A stretch of 64,000 nucleotides of DNA from Streptomyces peucetius. GTDB lineage: Bacteria > Actinomycetota > Actinomycetes > Streptomycetales > Streptomycetaceae. The notes beneath the pieces were generated by a model. The model made no database searches. It saw only the letters and a program-made list of their open reading frames with translations, and had not been told where the DNA came from. The position numbers were made by a program, and so were the translations under genes. Where the stretch lies: the NCBI RefSeq assembly GCF_025854275.1, contig NZ_CP107567.1, positions 806,001-870,000 on the forward strand, in the 5' to 3' direction. This document shows, piece after piece, positions 42,801-51,676 of this stretch. Each line of letters starts with the position of its first letter. Positions within the stretch are counted from its first letter, which is position 1.

Positions 42801-45800
42801 CCCGCCCCACGGCGTCGTACACCGTCTCGGTGTAGACGTTCGGGTCGTTGTAGCGGGCGTCCGCCGGGTCGTACGGCTGGAACTGCTTGACCGGGCGGTT
42901 CAGCGCGTCGTACTCCGTACGCGCGGTGAAGTCGTCCGCCGTCGCCGTCTCCACGCCTCGCGGCGTGATCACCTTGGTTGTGTTGCCGACCTCGTCGTAC
43001 TCGTACTTCGTCGTCCGGTACGTGATCGTCGTGGTGCCGTCGTGCGGAGCTTTGACCTCCGTGGTCTTGCCCCGCTCGTCGTAGATGACGGTGGTGGTGT
43101 TGTTCTCCTCGTCCGTCGTGGAGACCACCAGGGAGTCCTTGTCGTATGCACGGCTCGTGGTCTTGCCCGCCGCGTCCGTGACCGTCGTGACCCGGTGGTT
43201 CAGATCGTAGGCGGTCTTGGTGGTGTAGTCGGTGGTGTCGGCAGTCGCGTTCTTCTTGGGGTCGATGACTGTGGTGAGGTTGCCGACGTTGTCGTACTCG
43301 TACGAGATCGTGTCACCGGCCGTGTTGTCGGCCGAGGTGAGCTGGTAGATCGCGTCGTAGTGGTGAGTCGTGACGTAGTCCGTCGGATCGGCTGTGGTCA
43401 GCGAGCCCTTGGGCTCCGTCGCCGTCTTCAGGTTGCCGACCATGTCGTACGTGTAGAGCGACTTCCGCTCGTCCGACGTGGCGGTGTCCTTGGGCGCCGT
43501 TGCCGAGACGACCTGGTCGGCCGCATCGTACACCGCCGCGGAGACAGCACCACTGGGTGCCGTCGACTTCGTCACATTGTCGTTGGCGTCGTAGACCGGG
43601 GCCGGAGTGGTGATCAGATCGTTCGTGGCCTGGTCCTTCGGCACCGTGTTGCCCAGCGGACGTCCGAAGGTGTCGTAGGTCTGCGTGGTCTTCTTACCCA
43701 GAGCGTCGGTGACCTCGGTGACCTGGCCGCGCTCGTCGTACACGTAGTGCGTGGACTTCTGCAGCGAGTCCGTGATCGTCGCCGGGTAGCCGGTGGGACC
43801 GAAACCGCTGTTGGTGGTCGGGTTGCCGTTGGCGTCGGTGGCCTTGGTCAGGTGGCCGTAGGTGTCGTAGTCGTACGAGGTGGTGTAGTCACCCGCGGTC
43901 GTGGTGGCGACGCCCTTGGGGTCGGTGACTGTCTTCAGGTTGCCGAAGGTGTCGTAGCCGAACTGCCACTTGCGGCCCTCCGGAGAGGTCTTGGTGGACA
44001 GGTCGGCCGAGAAACCGTCGGCGCGGGTCTGGTACGTGTACTGCGTCGAGTTCGCCGGGAAGGTGCCGGGCGCGCAGTCCGATGCCGGCGGGACGCCCGC
44101 CTTGTTGTTCTCCGCGTCGCGCTGCCAGAGTGGGTAGCCCGTCTTCTGGTCGTAGCAGTACGCGGTCTTGGCGCCGTTGGCCTCCTCCAGGTACGTGACG
44201 TTGTTGTCGGCGTCCCAAGACATCTTCGATGTCTGCGACTTGGCGTTGGTGGTCTGGACCGGGCGGCCGAAGTCGTCCGTCACATAGTCCGTGGCGTGGT
44301 TCTCGGCGTCGGTGACCTTGGTGTCGGTGAACTTGGGGTTCGTCGCGTTCGCCGCGTAGGTGAAGCCCGTGGCGCCCTGCAGACGGTCAGTGATCGTCTG
44401 GGTCCACCAGTGGTACTTCGGGTCGTCACCCTCCTTCGGGTAGTAGTACGCCAGCGACGTGCCGTTCCCGCGCGGGTCCGTGGCCTTGACCAGCTTGACG
44501 TTCTTGTTCCCCTGCGTGGCGTCGTAGGTGAACGTGAAGTCCTTGGGCTGGCCGGAGCCCACACCGTCGGTGAACTGGCCCAGCAGGCCCTTCTCCGTGT
44601 AGTAGAAGGCGATCTTGCGACCGGAGATGTCCGTCATGGACTTCACGTGGTCGTAGATCTTGGAGTTGGTCAGGTTCGAGCCGGTGACCTTCGCGCCCGT
44701 GTCGTCGATGTACTCGTAGGACGCGTCACGCTTGTTGTAGTAGTCGACGGTGAGCGACTGCCGGCCGGCCGGGTCCGTGATGTACTTCAGGAACTTGGTC
44801 GGCTTGTTGTTGGACTTGCGCTCCTCGTAGGTGAACGTCTGCGTGTTGCCGTTCTTGTCGACCGTGGAAGTCATGTAGCCGTCGCAGCCGAACAGGAACC
44901 GCGTGCCGTCGGGGCGGGTGAGCGTCCAGGCGTCCGGGACCGGGTCGGCGGACGGCTTGCAGTCCAGGCCCGGCTTCATCTCGACCTGGTAGTGGACGCC
45001 CGCCGGGGCCTTCCACACGCTGTTGACGCTGTCCCAGCGGAAGACGTGCGTGGTGCCGTCGCCGTCCGGGAGACGGATCTCCGTCGGATTCGGGTTCGGG
45101 TGAAAGTCCAGCGGGGCCCCGAGCCGGATCGGCCCGGCCGCCTGGAACGACCAGCCGTGACCGGCGACCGTGTCCGAGGTGTCCTGCGAGTTGTACGCGA
45201 ACCGGGCGAAGGTGCTCAGGCCACGGCCCGGGTTCGTGAACGCGTTGTACTGCCAGACGCTGTTGCCCGCCGCCAGGTTGTTCATGACCGTCGAGCCGGC
45301 GCCGGTGTTCTTGCCTGTGTAGGAGTAGAACTTCTCCAGGCCGAGCTGGTTCGACGTCGGGTCCTCGACCGCCACGTTCTGCTTCAGCGCCGGGATGCCG
45401 CCGGTGCCGGCGGACAGCCAGGTGCCGTCGGAGATCTTGCGGACGTCCCAGCCGAGCACGTACTCGTTGCGCTTGTTGCCGGAGTCCGAGTTGATCGGGG
45501 TGGCGACCTGGGCCTGGATGGTGGCCGACTTGCCCGGCGCCAGGGCAGGGATCGGGGTGGCGAGCTGGTTGCCGCCGGTGGTCACGTCCGTGCCGTCGGG
45601 CAGCTTCCAGGTGTAGGACAGCTCCCGCTCACCCTCCGTCCACTGCGAGGACGTGGTGTTGGTGACCGTGAAGTCCACCGTGTAGGTGGTGTTCGGGGTC
45701 ATCCGCGACGGGGTGGTGGGCGCGTAGTACGTGGACTGCGTGGTCGAGTCGACGTAGATGACCTGCATGTACGGGCGCAGCTGCGGGTCGGCCGCTTCGG

Positions 45801-48618
45801 CGGACAGGAACAGGGTGCGCTCCTGCGGGCCGGAGGAGGACTCGTCCTGCAGCCTGACCGCGACGCCCTTGTTGCCGGCCGGGTTCTCCACCCAGCTCTG
45901 CATCAGGCTGGTGGCGTCCCACCAGTGGCGGCCGACGTCCGACATGTTGGCGACCGTGTCGGAGACGGCGGCGTTCATGTCACCGCCGGGGCTGGTCCAG
46001 GCGGTGGTGGAGGTGGCGTTGTTCCACGTGGCGCTGGTTTCGGCGAAGTCCCTCGTGAGGGCGTGGAGTTCGTAGATCGCTCCGGTGCTGCCCGTGGTGG
46101 TCTCCGCGCCCCACATGTACATCCGGTTGTTGAGCACCGTGGCGGTGGCCGGGATGTCGCTGGTGGGGAACTTCAGCACGGCGCGGGTCGTGCCGTAGGT
46201 GCCGGAGTTGTTGCCGACGCTCAGCCAATTCTGGCCGACGCCCCAGGACTGGATGGTGTCCTGGTTGGTGGTGGGCTGCTGCGAGGAGAGGGTGGTGTCG
46301 GTGACGCCGCCCTGGCTGCCCTGGATGATCTTCATCGTCCGGCCGGCCTTGGGAATGCCGACGACACGGGTCGGGGACCCGAGCAGGTCACCGTCCTCGG
46401 TCTTGACCGCGATCTGGTAGTAGTACGACTTCCCGATCTCGCTCGAGCTCGAGTCGGGTGTCGGGACCGCGGTGGTGTCGGTGTAGGCGGTGGCCGCCTT
46501 GTCGATCGGCGCGATCAGCGTCGCCGCGGACGGGGTGAAGTCCTGCTGCGTGGAGCGGTGCAGCTGGTACTCGACGATGTCCGCGCCCGTGTCGCCGCTG
46601 GTGTTCTTGTACGCCGGCCAGTGCAGCTCGGGGCCGGTGGAGTGCACGACGGTCGGCGAGTCGAGCGCGGTACCGACGCGGCCCCAGGTCACGGTCAGAC
46701 GCGGGATGCTGGAGGTTTCGCCGCCGTAGTAGCCGTCACCGGCCTCGTAGCGGGGACCGCCGAGCGGTGCGGTGGACGACTCGTCCTTCGCCGTCAGCAC
46801 GAAGCCGTGATTCGCGGTGCCGTTGACCCACTTCTGCACGGTGTCGGCGACCGGGAACTCGTGCCACTGGTTGTACTCGCCCTTGTTCTTGACGATCTGG
46901 GCGGGGTTCACCAGGCGCACCGCGTCCGCGACGACCGCGGTGGAGGTGGAGGCCGGTCCGTCGCCGAGGACGACCTTGCCGACGGTGCCCTTGGTGAACG
47001 GCAGCTGCTTGCCGCCGTTCAGCGAGGTCCACACACCGTTCGTGCCGGCCGACTGGTCGACGGTGAAGGTCTGGCTGCCGTCGCGGTGGGTCACCGTGTA
47101 CGGGGCGTTCGTCGCCCGGTCGGTGGCCGGCACGTAGTGCACGTCGACGCGGTAGGTGGCCGTGTCGGTGACCTTCGGCTGCCAGGTGTACGTGTCGCCG
47201 GCGACCGAGTCCTTGTTGTAGTGGTAGTCCTGGCCGATCGCGTACTGGGTCAAAGTCGAGCCGGACGCCGGCCAGACACCCGTCGCCGCGGTCGTCCCGG
47301 CGTCACCGTCGTCCGCCTGGACGCTGGTGCCCGACAGCTCACCGACGAGGCCGCTGGTGTTGGACCAGGTGGCCGTCGACTCGTCCCAGGCGCCGGTCGC
47401 GCGGTGCGCCTCGATCGTGACGTCGTTGCCGCCTGTGGTGTGCGTCTGGTCGAAGTAGACGCCCAGCCGGGCGCCGTCGACCTTCACCCCGGCCGGGATC
47501 TCGTCCAGCGGGAACTTCAGCAGCGACCGGGCCTGGGCGCTGCTGGAGGTCTTGCCCACGGACAACTTCCAGGACGAGTTGAAGTTCGTCGAGGCGGAGT
47601 CGGACAGAACCATGGTGTCCTGCGAACCGGACGGCGAGGGCGCGATGGTGATCGTCGGGTCGACCACCACCGGGTACTGGCGCTCCTTCGCCGCCAGCCA
47701 CTTCGCGTCCGGCGTGACGGTCAGCTTCCAGCCGTCCCCGTCACGGGTGAGCTTCTGGCTGACGGCGGCGCTGTACTCGAACCCGTACGGCGAAGAGGCC
47801 GACTTCTTCGCGTCCGTCATGTACGGGGCCGGAATGACCAGCACCGGCGTGTTCGGCAGCTCGCCGAAGAACGCGATCGACCCGTCCTTGCGGGCCTTCG
47901 GCGTCAGGCCCTCGGTGTCCAGGGTGAAGGTGTACTTCACCGGACCGTCGGGCCGCTCGGCCAGGACGATGTTCTCCTTCACCCGGCCCGGACCGACCCG
48001 ATACTCCAGATCGGCGCCGTTCACCGCTCCCCTGTAGGTGACGGTGGCGCCCTTGGCCTCGGGCTTCAGCTTCCCGCCGGCGCCCTGGAGGCCGAGGGTG
48101 ACCGACCGGTCGCCGTCGGGCGTCTCGAAGCGCAGCAGCTTCTCCGGGTCGGAGGAGAACCAGCTGCGGCCGGTGTTCGCCGTGTTGGCGAAGTCGAAGC
48201 CCTTGGACCTGACCGCCCTGACCTGGGTGTCGATGGACTTCCAGGACTTGGAGGCCGGGTCCTGGTACGAGGTCGGCGCGGCCGACAGTTCGGCCTCGAC
48301 CCGGCCGTCGGAGAGCTGCCAGAAGCGCGCGGAGGGCGTACGGCGGGAGGTCAGTTCCTTGACCCGTTTCGCCTTCGGATCATTCTTTCCCGGGGCGAGC
48401 TTTTGCCGGTCGGCTATTCCACGATTGCCATAGGAGGACGGCTCCTTGTTTTCCTTGCCGTCATCTTCGAACCACCCGGCGACGGTGTCGACAATCGACT
48501 TGCCGTCGTCCTTCTCGGGCTCCGATGGTGAGGCCGCGTATGCGACCTGCGGAAGCAGTGTGCCTGCCACCGCCGCGACCACCAGACAGGAGACGTATCT
48601 CCCGTATGGCACCTTCAC
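39880..48618 (-). CDS. Giant secreted RHS-repeat polymorphic toxin with lysozyme-like C-terminus
   Basis: About 2912 residues. A signal peptide (VKVPYGRYVSCLVVAAVAG then TLLPQVAYA) is followed by DNRLRE modules (about 320-440 and 770-950), a golvesin-C-like domain (about 450-570), long YD/RHS repeats, a second golvesin-C-like domain (about 2025-2165), and the RHS core closing at RYNAKRWDAQSGTYDMGFRD and YSPGLNRFTTRD (about 2570-2606). The last 300 residues are the variable tip. Its end has ADTIKAAAAEYNLPATLVAG, VAYNEVSG, FGNVSMQIGVA and NIFLSARYLSTARDQ, suggesting a transglycosylase/lysozyme fold with Glu in YNEVSG. GTG 48618 is preferred (AAAGGTGAT upstream); ATG 48636 and 48753 are alternatives. 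Confidence 0.88.
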   Translation of the reverse strand: MKVPYGRYVSCLVVAAVAGTLLPQVAYAASPSEPEKDDGKSIVDTVAGWFEDDGKENKEPSSYGNRGIADRQKLAPGKNDPKAKRVKELTSRRTPSARFWQLSDGRVEAELSAAPTSYQDPASKSWKSIDTQVRAVRSKGFDFANTANTGRSWFSSDPEKLLRFETPDGDRSVTLGLQGAGGKLKPEAKGATVTYRGAVNGADLEYRVGPGRVKENIVLAERPDGPVKYTFTLDTEGLTPKARKDGSIAFFGELPNTPVLVIPAPYMTDAKKSASSPYGFEYSAAVSQKLTRDGDGWKLTVTPDAKWLAAKERQYPVVVDPTITIAPSPSGSQDTMVLSDSASTNFNSSWKLSVGKTSSSAQARSLLKFPLDEIPAGVKVDGARLGVYFDQTHTTGGNDVTIEAHRATGAWDESTATWSNTSGLVGELSGTSVQADDGDAGTTAATGVWPASGSTLTQYAIGQDYHYNKDSVAGDTYTWQPKVTDTATYRVDVHYVPATDRATNAPYTVTHRDGSQTFTVDQSAGTNGVWTSLNGGKQLPFTKGTVGKVVLGDGPASTSTAVVADAVRLVNPAQIVKNKGEYNQWHEFPVADTVQKWVNGTANHGFVLTAKDESSTAPLGGPRYEAGDGYYGGETSSIPRLTVTWGRVGTALDSPTVVHSTGPELHWPAYKNTSGDTGADIVEYQLHRSTQQDFTPSAATLIAPIDKAATAYTDTTAVPTPDSSSSEIGKSYYYQIAVKTEDGDLLGSPTRVVGIPKAGRTMKIIQGSQGGVTDTTLSSQQPTTNQDTIQSWGVGQNWLSVGNNSGTYGTTRAVLKFPTSDIPATATVLNNRMYMWGAETTTGSTGAIYELHALTRDFAETSATWNNATSTTAWTSPGGDMNAAVSDTVANMSDVGRHWWDATSLMQSWVENPAGNKGVAVRLQDESSSGPQERTLFLSAEAADPQLRPYMQVIYVDSTTQSTYYAPTTPSRMTPNTTYTVDFTVTNTTSSQWTEGERELSYTWKLPDGTDVTTGGNQLATPIPALAPGKSATIQAQVATPINSDSGNKRNEYVLGWDVRKISDGTWLSAGTGGIPALKQNVAVEDPTSNQLGLEKFYSYTGKNTGAGSTVMNNLAAGNSVWQYNAFTNPGRGLSTFARFAYNSQDTSDTVAGHGWSFQAAGPIRLGAPLDFHPNPNPTEIRLPDGDGTTHVFRWDSVNSVWKAPAGVHYQVEMKPGLDCKPSADPVPDAWTLTRPDGTRFLFGCDGYMTSTVDKNGNTQTFTYEERKSNNKPTKFLKYITDPAGRQSLTVDYYNKRDASYEYIDDTGAKVTGSNLTNSKIYDHVKSMTDISGRKIAFYYTEKGLLGQFTDGVGSGQPKDFTFTYDATQGNKNVKLVKATDPRGNGTSLAYYYPKEGDDPKYHWWTQTITDRLQGATGFTYAANATNPKFTDTKVTDAENHATDYVTDDFGRPVQTTNAKSQTSKMSWDADNNVTYLEEANGAKTAYCYDQKTGYPLWQRDAENNKAGVPPASDCAPGTFPANSTQYTYQTRADGFSADLSTKTSPEGRKWQFGYDTFGNLKTVTDPKGVATTTAGDYTTSYDYDTYGHLTKATDANGNPTTNSGFGPTGYPATITDSLQKSTHYVYDERGQVTEVTDALGKKTTQTYDTFGRPLGNTVPKDQATNDLITTPAPVYDANDNVTKSTAPSGAVSAAVYDAADQVVSATAPKDTATSDERKSLYTYDMVGNLKTATEPKGSLTTADPTDYVTTHHYDAIYQLTSADNTAGDTISYEYDNVGNLTTVIDPKKNATADTTDYTTKTAYDLNHRVTTVTDAAGKTTSRAYDKDSLVVSTTDEENNTTTVIYDERGKTTEVKAPHDGTTTITYRTTKYEYDEVGNTTKVITPRGVETATADDFTARTEYDALNRPVKQFQPYDPADARYNDPNVYTETVYDAVGRVAKTSLPPSEGQTVRNETIFSYFDNGWAKSSTDPWDISTTYDYNDLGQQTARTLTSAGGSSNRTMSWSYFPDGKLKSKSDDGVPVGKNVVLVDNSDTQNTSATGTWTTGDITGQQGYDHATHTAGTGTDAFAWTLNIPADGSYDVYVKYPEVSGAATAAKYTLTHATGTVDKTIDQTAAAGAWVPLGSYTFAQGNAAKLELFENSAGTVVADGVKLVRDNSADTDTEQHTFTYAYDVNGNLTSIDDTSSGANVDAYTVTYTGLNQVQKVTEALAGQEKKSTSYTYDANGQTETVTHPDQFSKYTYDLRELVKTVSVGTSVTDASPKVTSYTYTDRGQTLKETKANSNTVDHTYYLDGAMKSTSEKKPNGTLVSSHTYAYDPNGNKAQDVAKKMNADDHAAYLESTTDYTYDPANRLAKSVKTGTGAGTDTYVHDDNANVISQTVKGTSTTYDYDRNRLRTATTSGVTASHNYDPFGRQESVTSGGQVISRSVYDGFDHVVESQKRDETGVMKSTTYTFDPLDRTASKTADGKTTDFTYLGLSGEVLSEEVAGALTKSFQYSPWGHRLSQVKHNTDGTTEDGYYGYNSHTDVETLTDANGDTKATYGYTAYGSDDEAEFTGIDKPDAADPTKEAYNPYRYNAKRWDAQSGTYDMGFRDYSPGLNRFTTRDMYNGALADMGLGTDPFTGNRYAFTGGNPTTFIEYGGHRPIECNESGYTCTMNDGGGWDVGHEGPSTPAPDSTMVEGGQSCWWGTNVEHCSGAAQITAEHAWLQGLSSSLGSGKDLDVWSDWDAGAQLWNWIFGGVEEDRAQYKRDFVAAYADTIKAAAAEYNLPATLVAGVAYNEVSGKPPVTDLAGQLKGGDNASFGNVSMQIGVAADLLGYNPQDLTRGQRSEIIDSLQDNVQNIFLSARYLSTARDQIAPGRGAADFTDADIQNVGAFYQGGPDFYATNPSSRGYGGRIVGWQPMLRDLLG

Positions 48619-48951
48619 GTCATCACCTTTCGACATCGGCGATCCGATCACGCCATAGGCGAGACGGGCACACCGAACGAGCCGGAGCAGAGGATTCCGC
48701 CCGGCCTGGAATGACTGCACCGCCACCCGCGAGCCGGAGAATCCCCAGTTCACAGAAGCGGCAGCAGATTATTGATCACTCGGGTGACGCCCCGTCAACC
48801 CCACGGACATTCAGGGGCAACCCGACCCGGGAAACACCCCCACTCCGCCCCTTTTGTCCGGTCGCTCGCGCGGTGCGCTCCGCGTGGTGTATAACCGCCC
48901 GGTTCGAGCACTTCGACATTGATCCGACTCACCGAAAGCCGGTCCCCGTTC

Positions 48952-49545
48952 ATGTCATCCAAGGAATCCACGGAAAGCGCGGAGCCGGCGGCGGAGTCCG
49001 CCGGAACACCGGACACGGAAACCGCGGAAGCGGAGGTGACGGAAACGGAGAAGGCCGGCCAGAAAGCGGCCGTCGCAGAAATGACGGACGAGAGAATCGC
49101 GGACATCCAGGCGGCGAACAAGCACGCGGAAAAGGGCGGCGGCGGCCGGGCGGGAGTGGCGATCGCCGCCGTCCTGCTGCTCGCCTGCGGCGGCCTCGTC
49201 GGCTACGGCGTGCTCAACACGGAGGACAGGCCGAAGCCCTCCCCCGCCACGCCGGCCGCCGAGGTGACGTACGAGGTCACCGGCGCCGGCCCGGTCGAGA
49301 TCTCGTACCTCGCCCGCAGCGAGGACGGCTCTGCGACCGTCGTCCGGGACGCCGAACTCCCGTGGAAGAAGACGATCCGGGTGCCGCTGGGCGAGGCGCC
49401 GACCGTGGCCGTCGTCCTGGGCGAGAAGGGCGGCCAGGCCGCCTGCACGCTCGCCATCCGCGGCAAGCATGTCCAGCGCGCCACGGCCATGGGCGAGTTC
49501 GGCCGCGCCACCTGCGCGGGCGAACTGCCCGCCACAGACAACTGA
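48952..49545 (+). CDS. MmpS-like membrane-anchored protein
   Basis: A 197-residue protein. Residues about 1-65 are a Glu/Thr/Ala-rich cytoplasmic tail, then comes a single membrane helix (AGVAIAAVLLLACGGLVGYGVL), a short Pro linker, and an extracytoplasmic beta-rich domain (VTYEVTGAGPVEISYLARSE, LPWKKTIRVPLGEAPTVAVV, CTLAIRGKHV, ATCAGEL) matching the MmpS-like transport accessory family. Two cysteines could form a disulfide. ATG 48952 is used. It is divergent from the RHS gene across 333 bases of apparent promoter DNA in which I see no other gene. Confidence 0.7.
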   Translation: MSSKESTESAEPAAESAGTPDTETAEAEVTETEKAGQKAAVAEMTDERIADIQAANKHAEKGGGGRAGVAIAAVLLLACGGLVGYGVLNTEDRPKPSPATPAAEVTYEVTGAGPVEISYLARSEDGSATVVRDAELPWKKTIRVPLGEAPTVAVVLGEKGGQAACTLAIRGKHVQRATAMGEFGRATCAGELPATDN

Positions 49546-49595
49546 TCGGCTGATCAACGCGCACAGCACGCGCGTACAAGTTCACGAAGGATGGC

Positions 49596-49811
49596 ATGAG
49601 TCCGAGAGCGACCCGCGCACGGCGGGCGAGCAACACCAAACGCACCATCTGACTGGCGACGGGAGCCGTGGTCCTCGGGGCCTCCGGGGTCACGGCCGTG
49701 GCCGTCACCCCGGAGGAGACCGGCGCCCACGGCAAGCACGTCCAACAGCCACGGCGACGGGCAAACAGGGGGCCGCCTACGGGCCCGCGTCATCACCCGG
49801 ACGCCTCGTGA
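49596..49811 (+). pseudogene. Secreted protein start with an in-frame stop
   Basis: After GAAGGA (49585-49590) the frame reads MSPRATRARRASNTKRTI, TGA at 49650-49652, then LATGAVVLGASGVTAVAVTP and about 35 more codons. This is a typical Streptomyces signal peptide with a stop where Trp or another residue would be expected. The mature part is short and unrecognised. Confidence 0.5.
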
Positions 49812-50049
49812 CGCGCCAGGTCGCAGTGCCTCAAACGCTGCCTGTGTGCTGCCTTCGACATGGACAGCCTCGATACCACTGGGGCCGAACAAGCCCTCGT
49901 AGTCGTCACTCAGCGAGGCGGCCTCAGCAGAGAAGCATGCGGTGGAGGCGCGGGAGGGTCTACTGGCTGGGCCAATTCATGGTCCGCCCCAAAGACGCCA
50001 GCCAATGGGATCAGTGAACACATCGGCGCGTCCATCGACTGCGGGCCGT

Positions 50050-50185
50050 TCAGTCCAGTTCTCGCTCTTTCGACGCTGCCCACCATCCTCCGAGTCGAAA
50101 TTGGTCGCCGGGCTCGAATCCCAGCCGGTCGTACAGTTTCGTCAGATGGTTGGTGAGCGTGCGCGTACTCACTGGGATTGCTGCA
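50050..50185 (-). pseudogene. LuxR-type regulator C-terminal fragment
   Basis: The last 45 codons read VSTRTLTNHLTKLYDRLGFE then FRLGGWWAASKERELD, the recognition helix and tail of a LuxR/GerE helix-turn-helix. The rest is cut off where IS3-type sequence begins near 50190. Confidence 0.65.
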
Positions 50186-50240
50186 GGGTTGGGTGACACC
50201 TGACCTGGCTTGCTGAGAAGCGGCCTGGAAGGATGTTGCA

Positions 50241-50534
50241 GTGCCCAAGCCGTATCCGAAGGAGTTCCGCGAGGACGTCGTGCGGGTCGCACGCAACCGC
50301 GAGCCCGGCGTCACGCTGGAACAGATCGCCACCGACTTCGGCGTCCACCCGATCACGCTCTCGAAGTGGCTGCGCCGCGCCGACACCGACGAGGGCGCCA
50401 GGCCCGCAACGACGTCGGGTGAGTCGGCCGAGCTGCGCGAGGCACGCAAACGGATCCGGCTGCTGGAGCAGGAGAACGAGGTGCTCAGGAGGGCTGCGGC
50501 GTATCTGTCACAGGCGAACCTGCCGGCAAAATGA
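50241..50534 (+). CDS. IS3-family OrfA (helix-turn-helix) protein
   Basis: A 97-residue OrfA: PKPYPKEFREDVVRVARNRE, then the DNA-binding LEQIATDFGVHPITLSKWLR and a leucine-zipper region RKRIRLLEQENEVLRRAAAYL. It begins with GTG 50241. Its end overlaps orfB by four bases at AAAATGATG, where IS3 elements usually make an OrfAB fusion by -1 frameshifting. Confidence 0.85.
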   Translation: MPKPYPKEFREDVVRVARNREPGVTLEQIATDFGVHPITLSKWLRRADTDEGARPATTSGESAELREARKRIRLLEQENEVLRRAAAYLSQANLPAK

Positions 50535-51218
50535 TGTACCCGCTCGTCCGTGAGCTGGCCGCCGCCGATGCCCCTCACCGGGTGCCGGTGGCGGTGACGT
50601 GCCGGGTGCTCGGGCTGGCCCGCCAGCCCTACTACCGGTGGCTGGCCCGGCCTGCCACCGACGCCGAACTTACCCAGGCATACCGGGCCACCGCCCTGTT
50701 CGACGCGCACCGCGACGATCCCGAGTTCGGGCACCGCTTCCTCCTCGACGAGGCCCGCGCCGGCGGTGAGGCGATGGCCGAGCGGACCGCCTGGCGGATC
50801 TGCCGGGACAACGGCTGGTGGAGTGCCTTCGGCAAACGCAGGGGCCGCGGGAAGAATGCCAAAGCCGGGCCGCCGGTCCACGATGACCTGGTGCGGCGGG
50901 ACTTCACCGCAGACGGGCCGAACCGGTTGTGGCTCACGGACATCACCGAGCACGCGACCGGCGAGGGCAAGCTGTATCTGTGCGCCGTCAAGGACGTGTA
51001 CTCCGGCCGCATCGTGGGCTATTCCATCGACGCCCGGATGAAGTCCCGCCTCGCGGTGGCCGCGCTGGAGTCCGCCGTTGCCCGCCGCGGCCCCGCTGCG
51101 GGATGCATCGTGCACTCCGACCGCGGATTCCCGTAAGGTCGCCGCCGTCCTCACCCGGCACGGCCTGGTCGGCTCAATGGGCCGGGTCGGGGCCGCCGGC
51201 GACAACGCTGCTTCAGAA
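50531..51218 (+). pseudogene. IS3-family OrfB transposase, frameshifted and truncated
   Basis: The DDE integrase core starts normally (HRVPVAVTCRVLGLARQPYY; first Asp in NRLWLTDITEHAT; second Asp in GCIVHSDRG). It then hits a stop at 51134 through a frameshift. Homology resumes in another frame as SRKVAAVLTRHGLVGSMGRV then GAAGDNAA and ends just before the catalytic Glu. It is inactive. Confidence 0.8.
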
Positions 51219-51676
51219 ACAACGCCCACCGCTCTGCTTACCTTCTGCGCGGATTGTCGGAACGGCATGGGTGGCGAACGAAATTTCCCTGACCGAATGT
51301 TCCACGTGGGGCGGGCTGCGATCTCCGCCTCGGGACGGACCTCGCTCGTCCAGTGACTGCATGAGCCACGTCCGCCTTGATTCACTGCCATGCCTGATCC
51401 ATGCCGAACGTCGGAGTTCTACGCTGCGTAGTCAGCACCAAGTCAGCACGGGAGTCAGCACCGGGCCCCAAAACATACCGAACAGCGCAACCCAGACAGC
51501 CCTCCCTCGCCCTTCGAAATGACCCTCGAACCAGCTTGCCGACATGTCTCGCATGGTGGCCCCGCGCACACTCGACCCGAGAACTATGGTGTCCCACCAC
51601 ATACGCCCCTGACCTGGCCCTTCCTACGGTGTGGCGACACACAAACGTCCCCGCCAACTGTCCGGAAGTGGTGTCC
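51219..51676 (+). other. MFS promoter region with AGTCAGCAC array
   Basis: No gene in 458 bases. Three AGTCAGCAC units begin at 51430, 51441 and 51453. From 51418 to 51676 the DNA matches 38340-38599 in patches (including AACTATGGTGTCCCACCACA), so it is the upstream region of the MHS transporter, duplicated elsewhere in the window. Confidence 0.65.

Larger units (their letters stand above)
50190..51220 (+). mobile_element. IS3-family element, 3'-truncated
   Basis: An orfA/orfB pair of IS3 type occupies this stretch. The left end interrupts a LuxR gene near 50190. The right end is lost after the GAAGDNAA motif of the transposase, near 51218, so the element cannot transpose by itself. Confidence 0.75.

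Noticed and set aside
42115..48531. A continuous 2138-codon open frame on the plus strand
   Set aside because: It is antisense to the RHS gene and reads as Arg/Val/Gly-rich sequence without any domain. Such frames arise because GC-rich codons leave few stops in the complementary phase.
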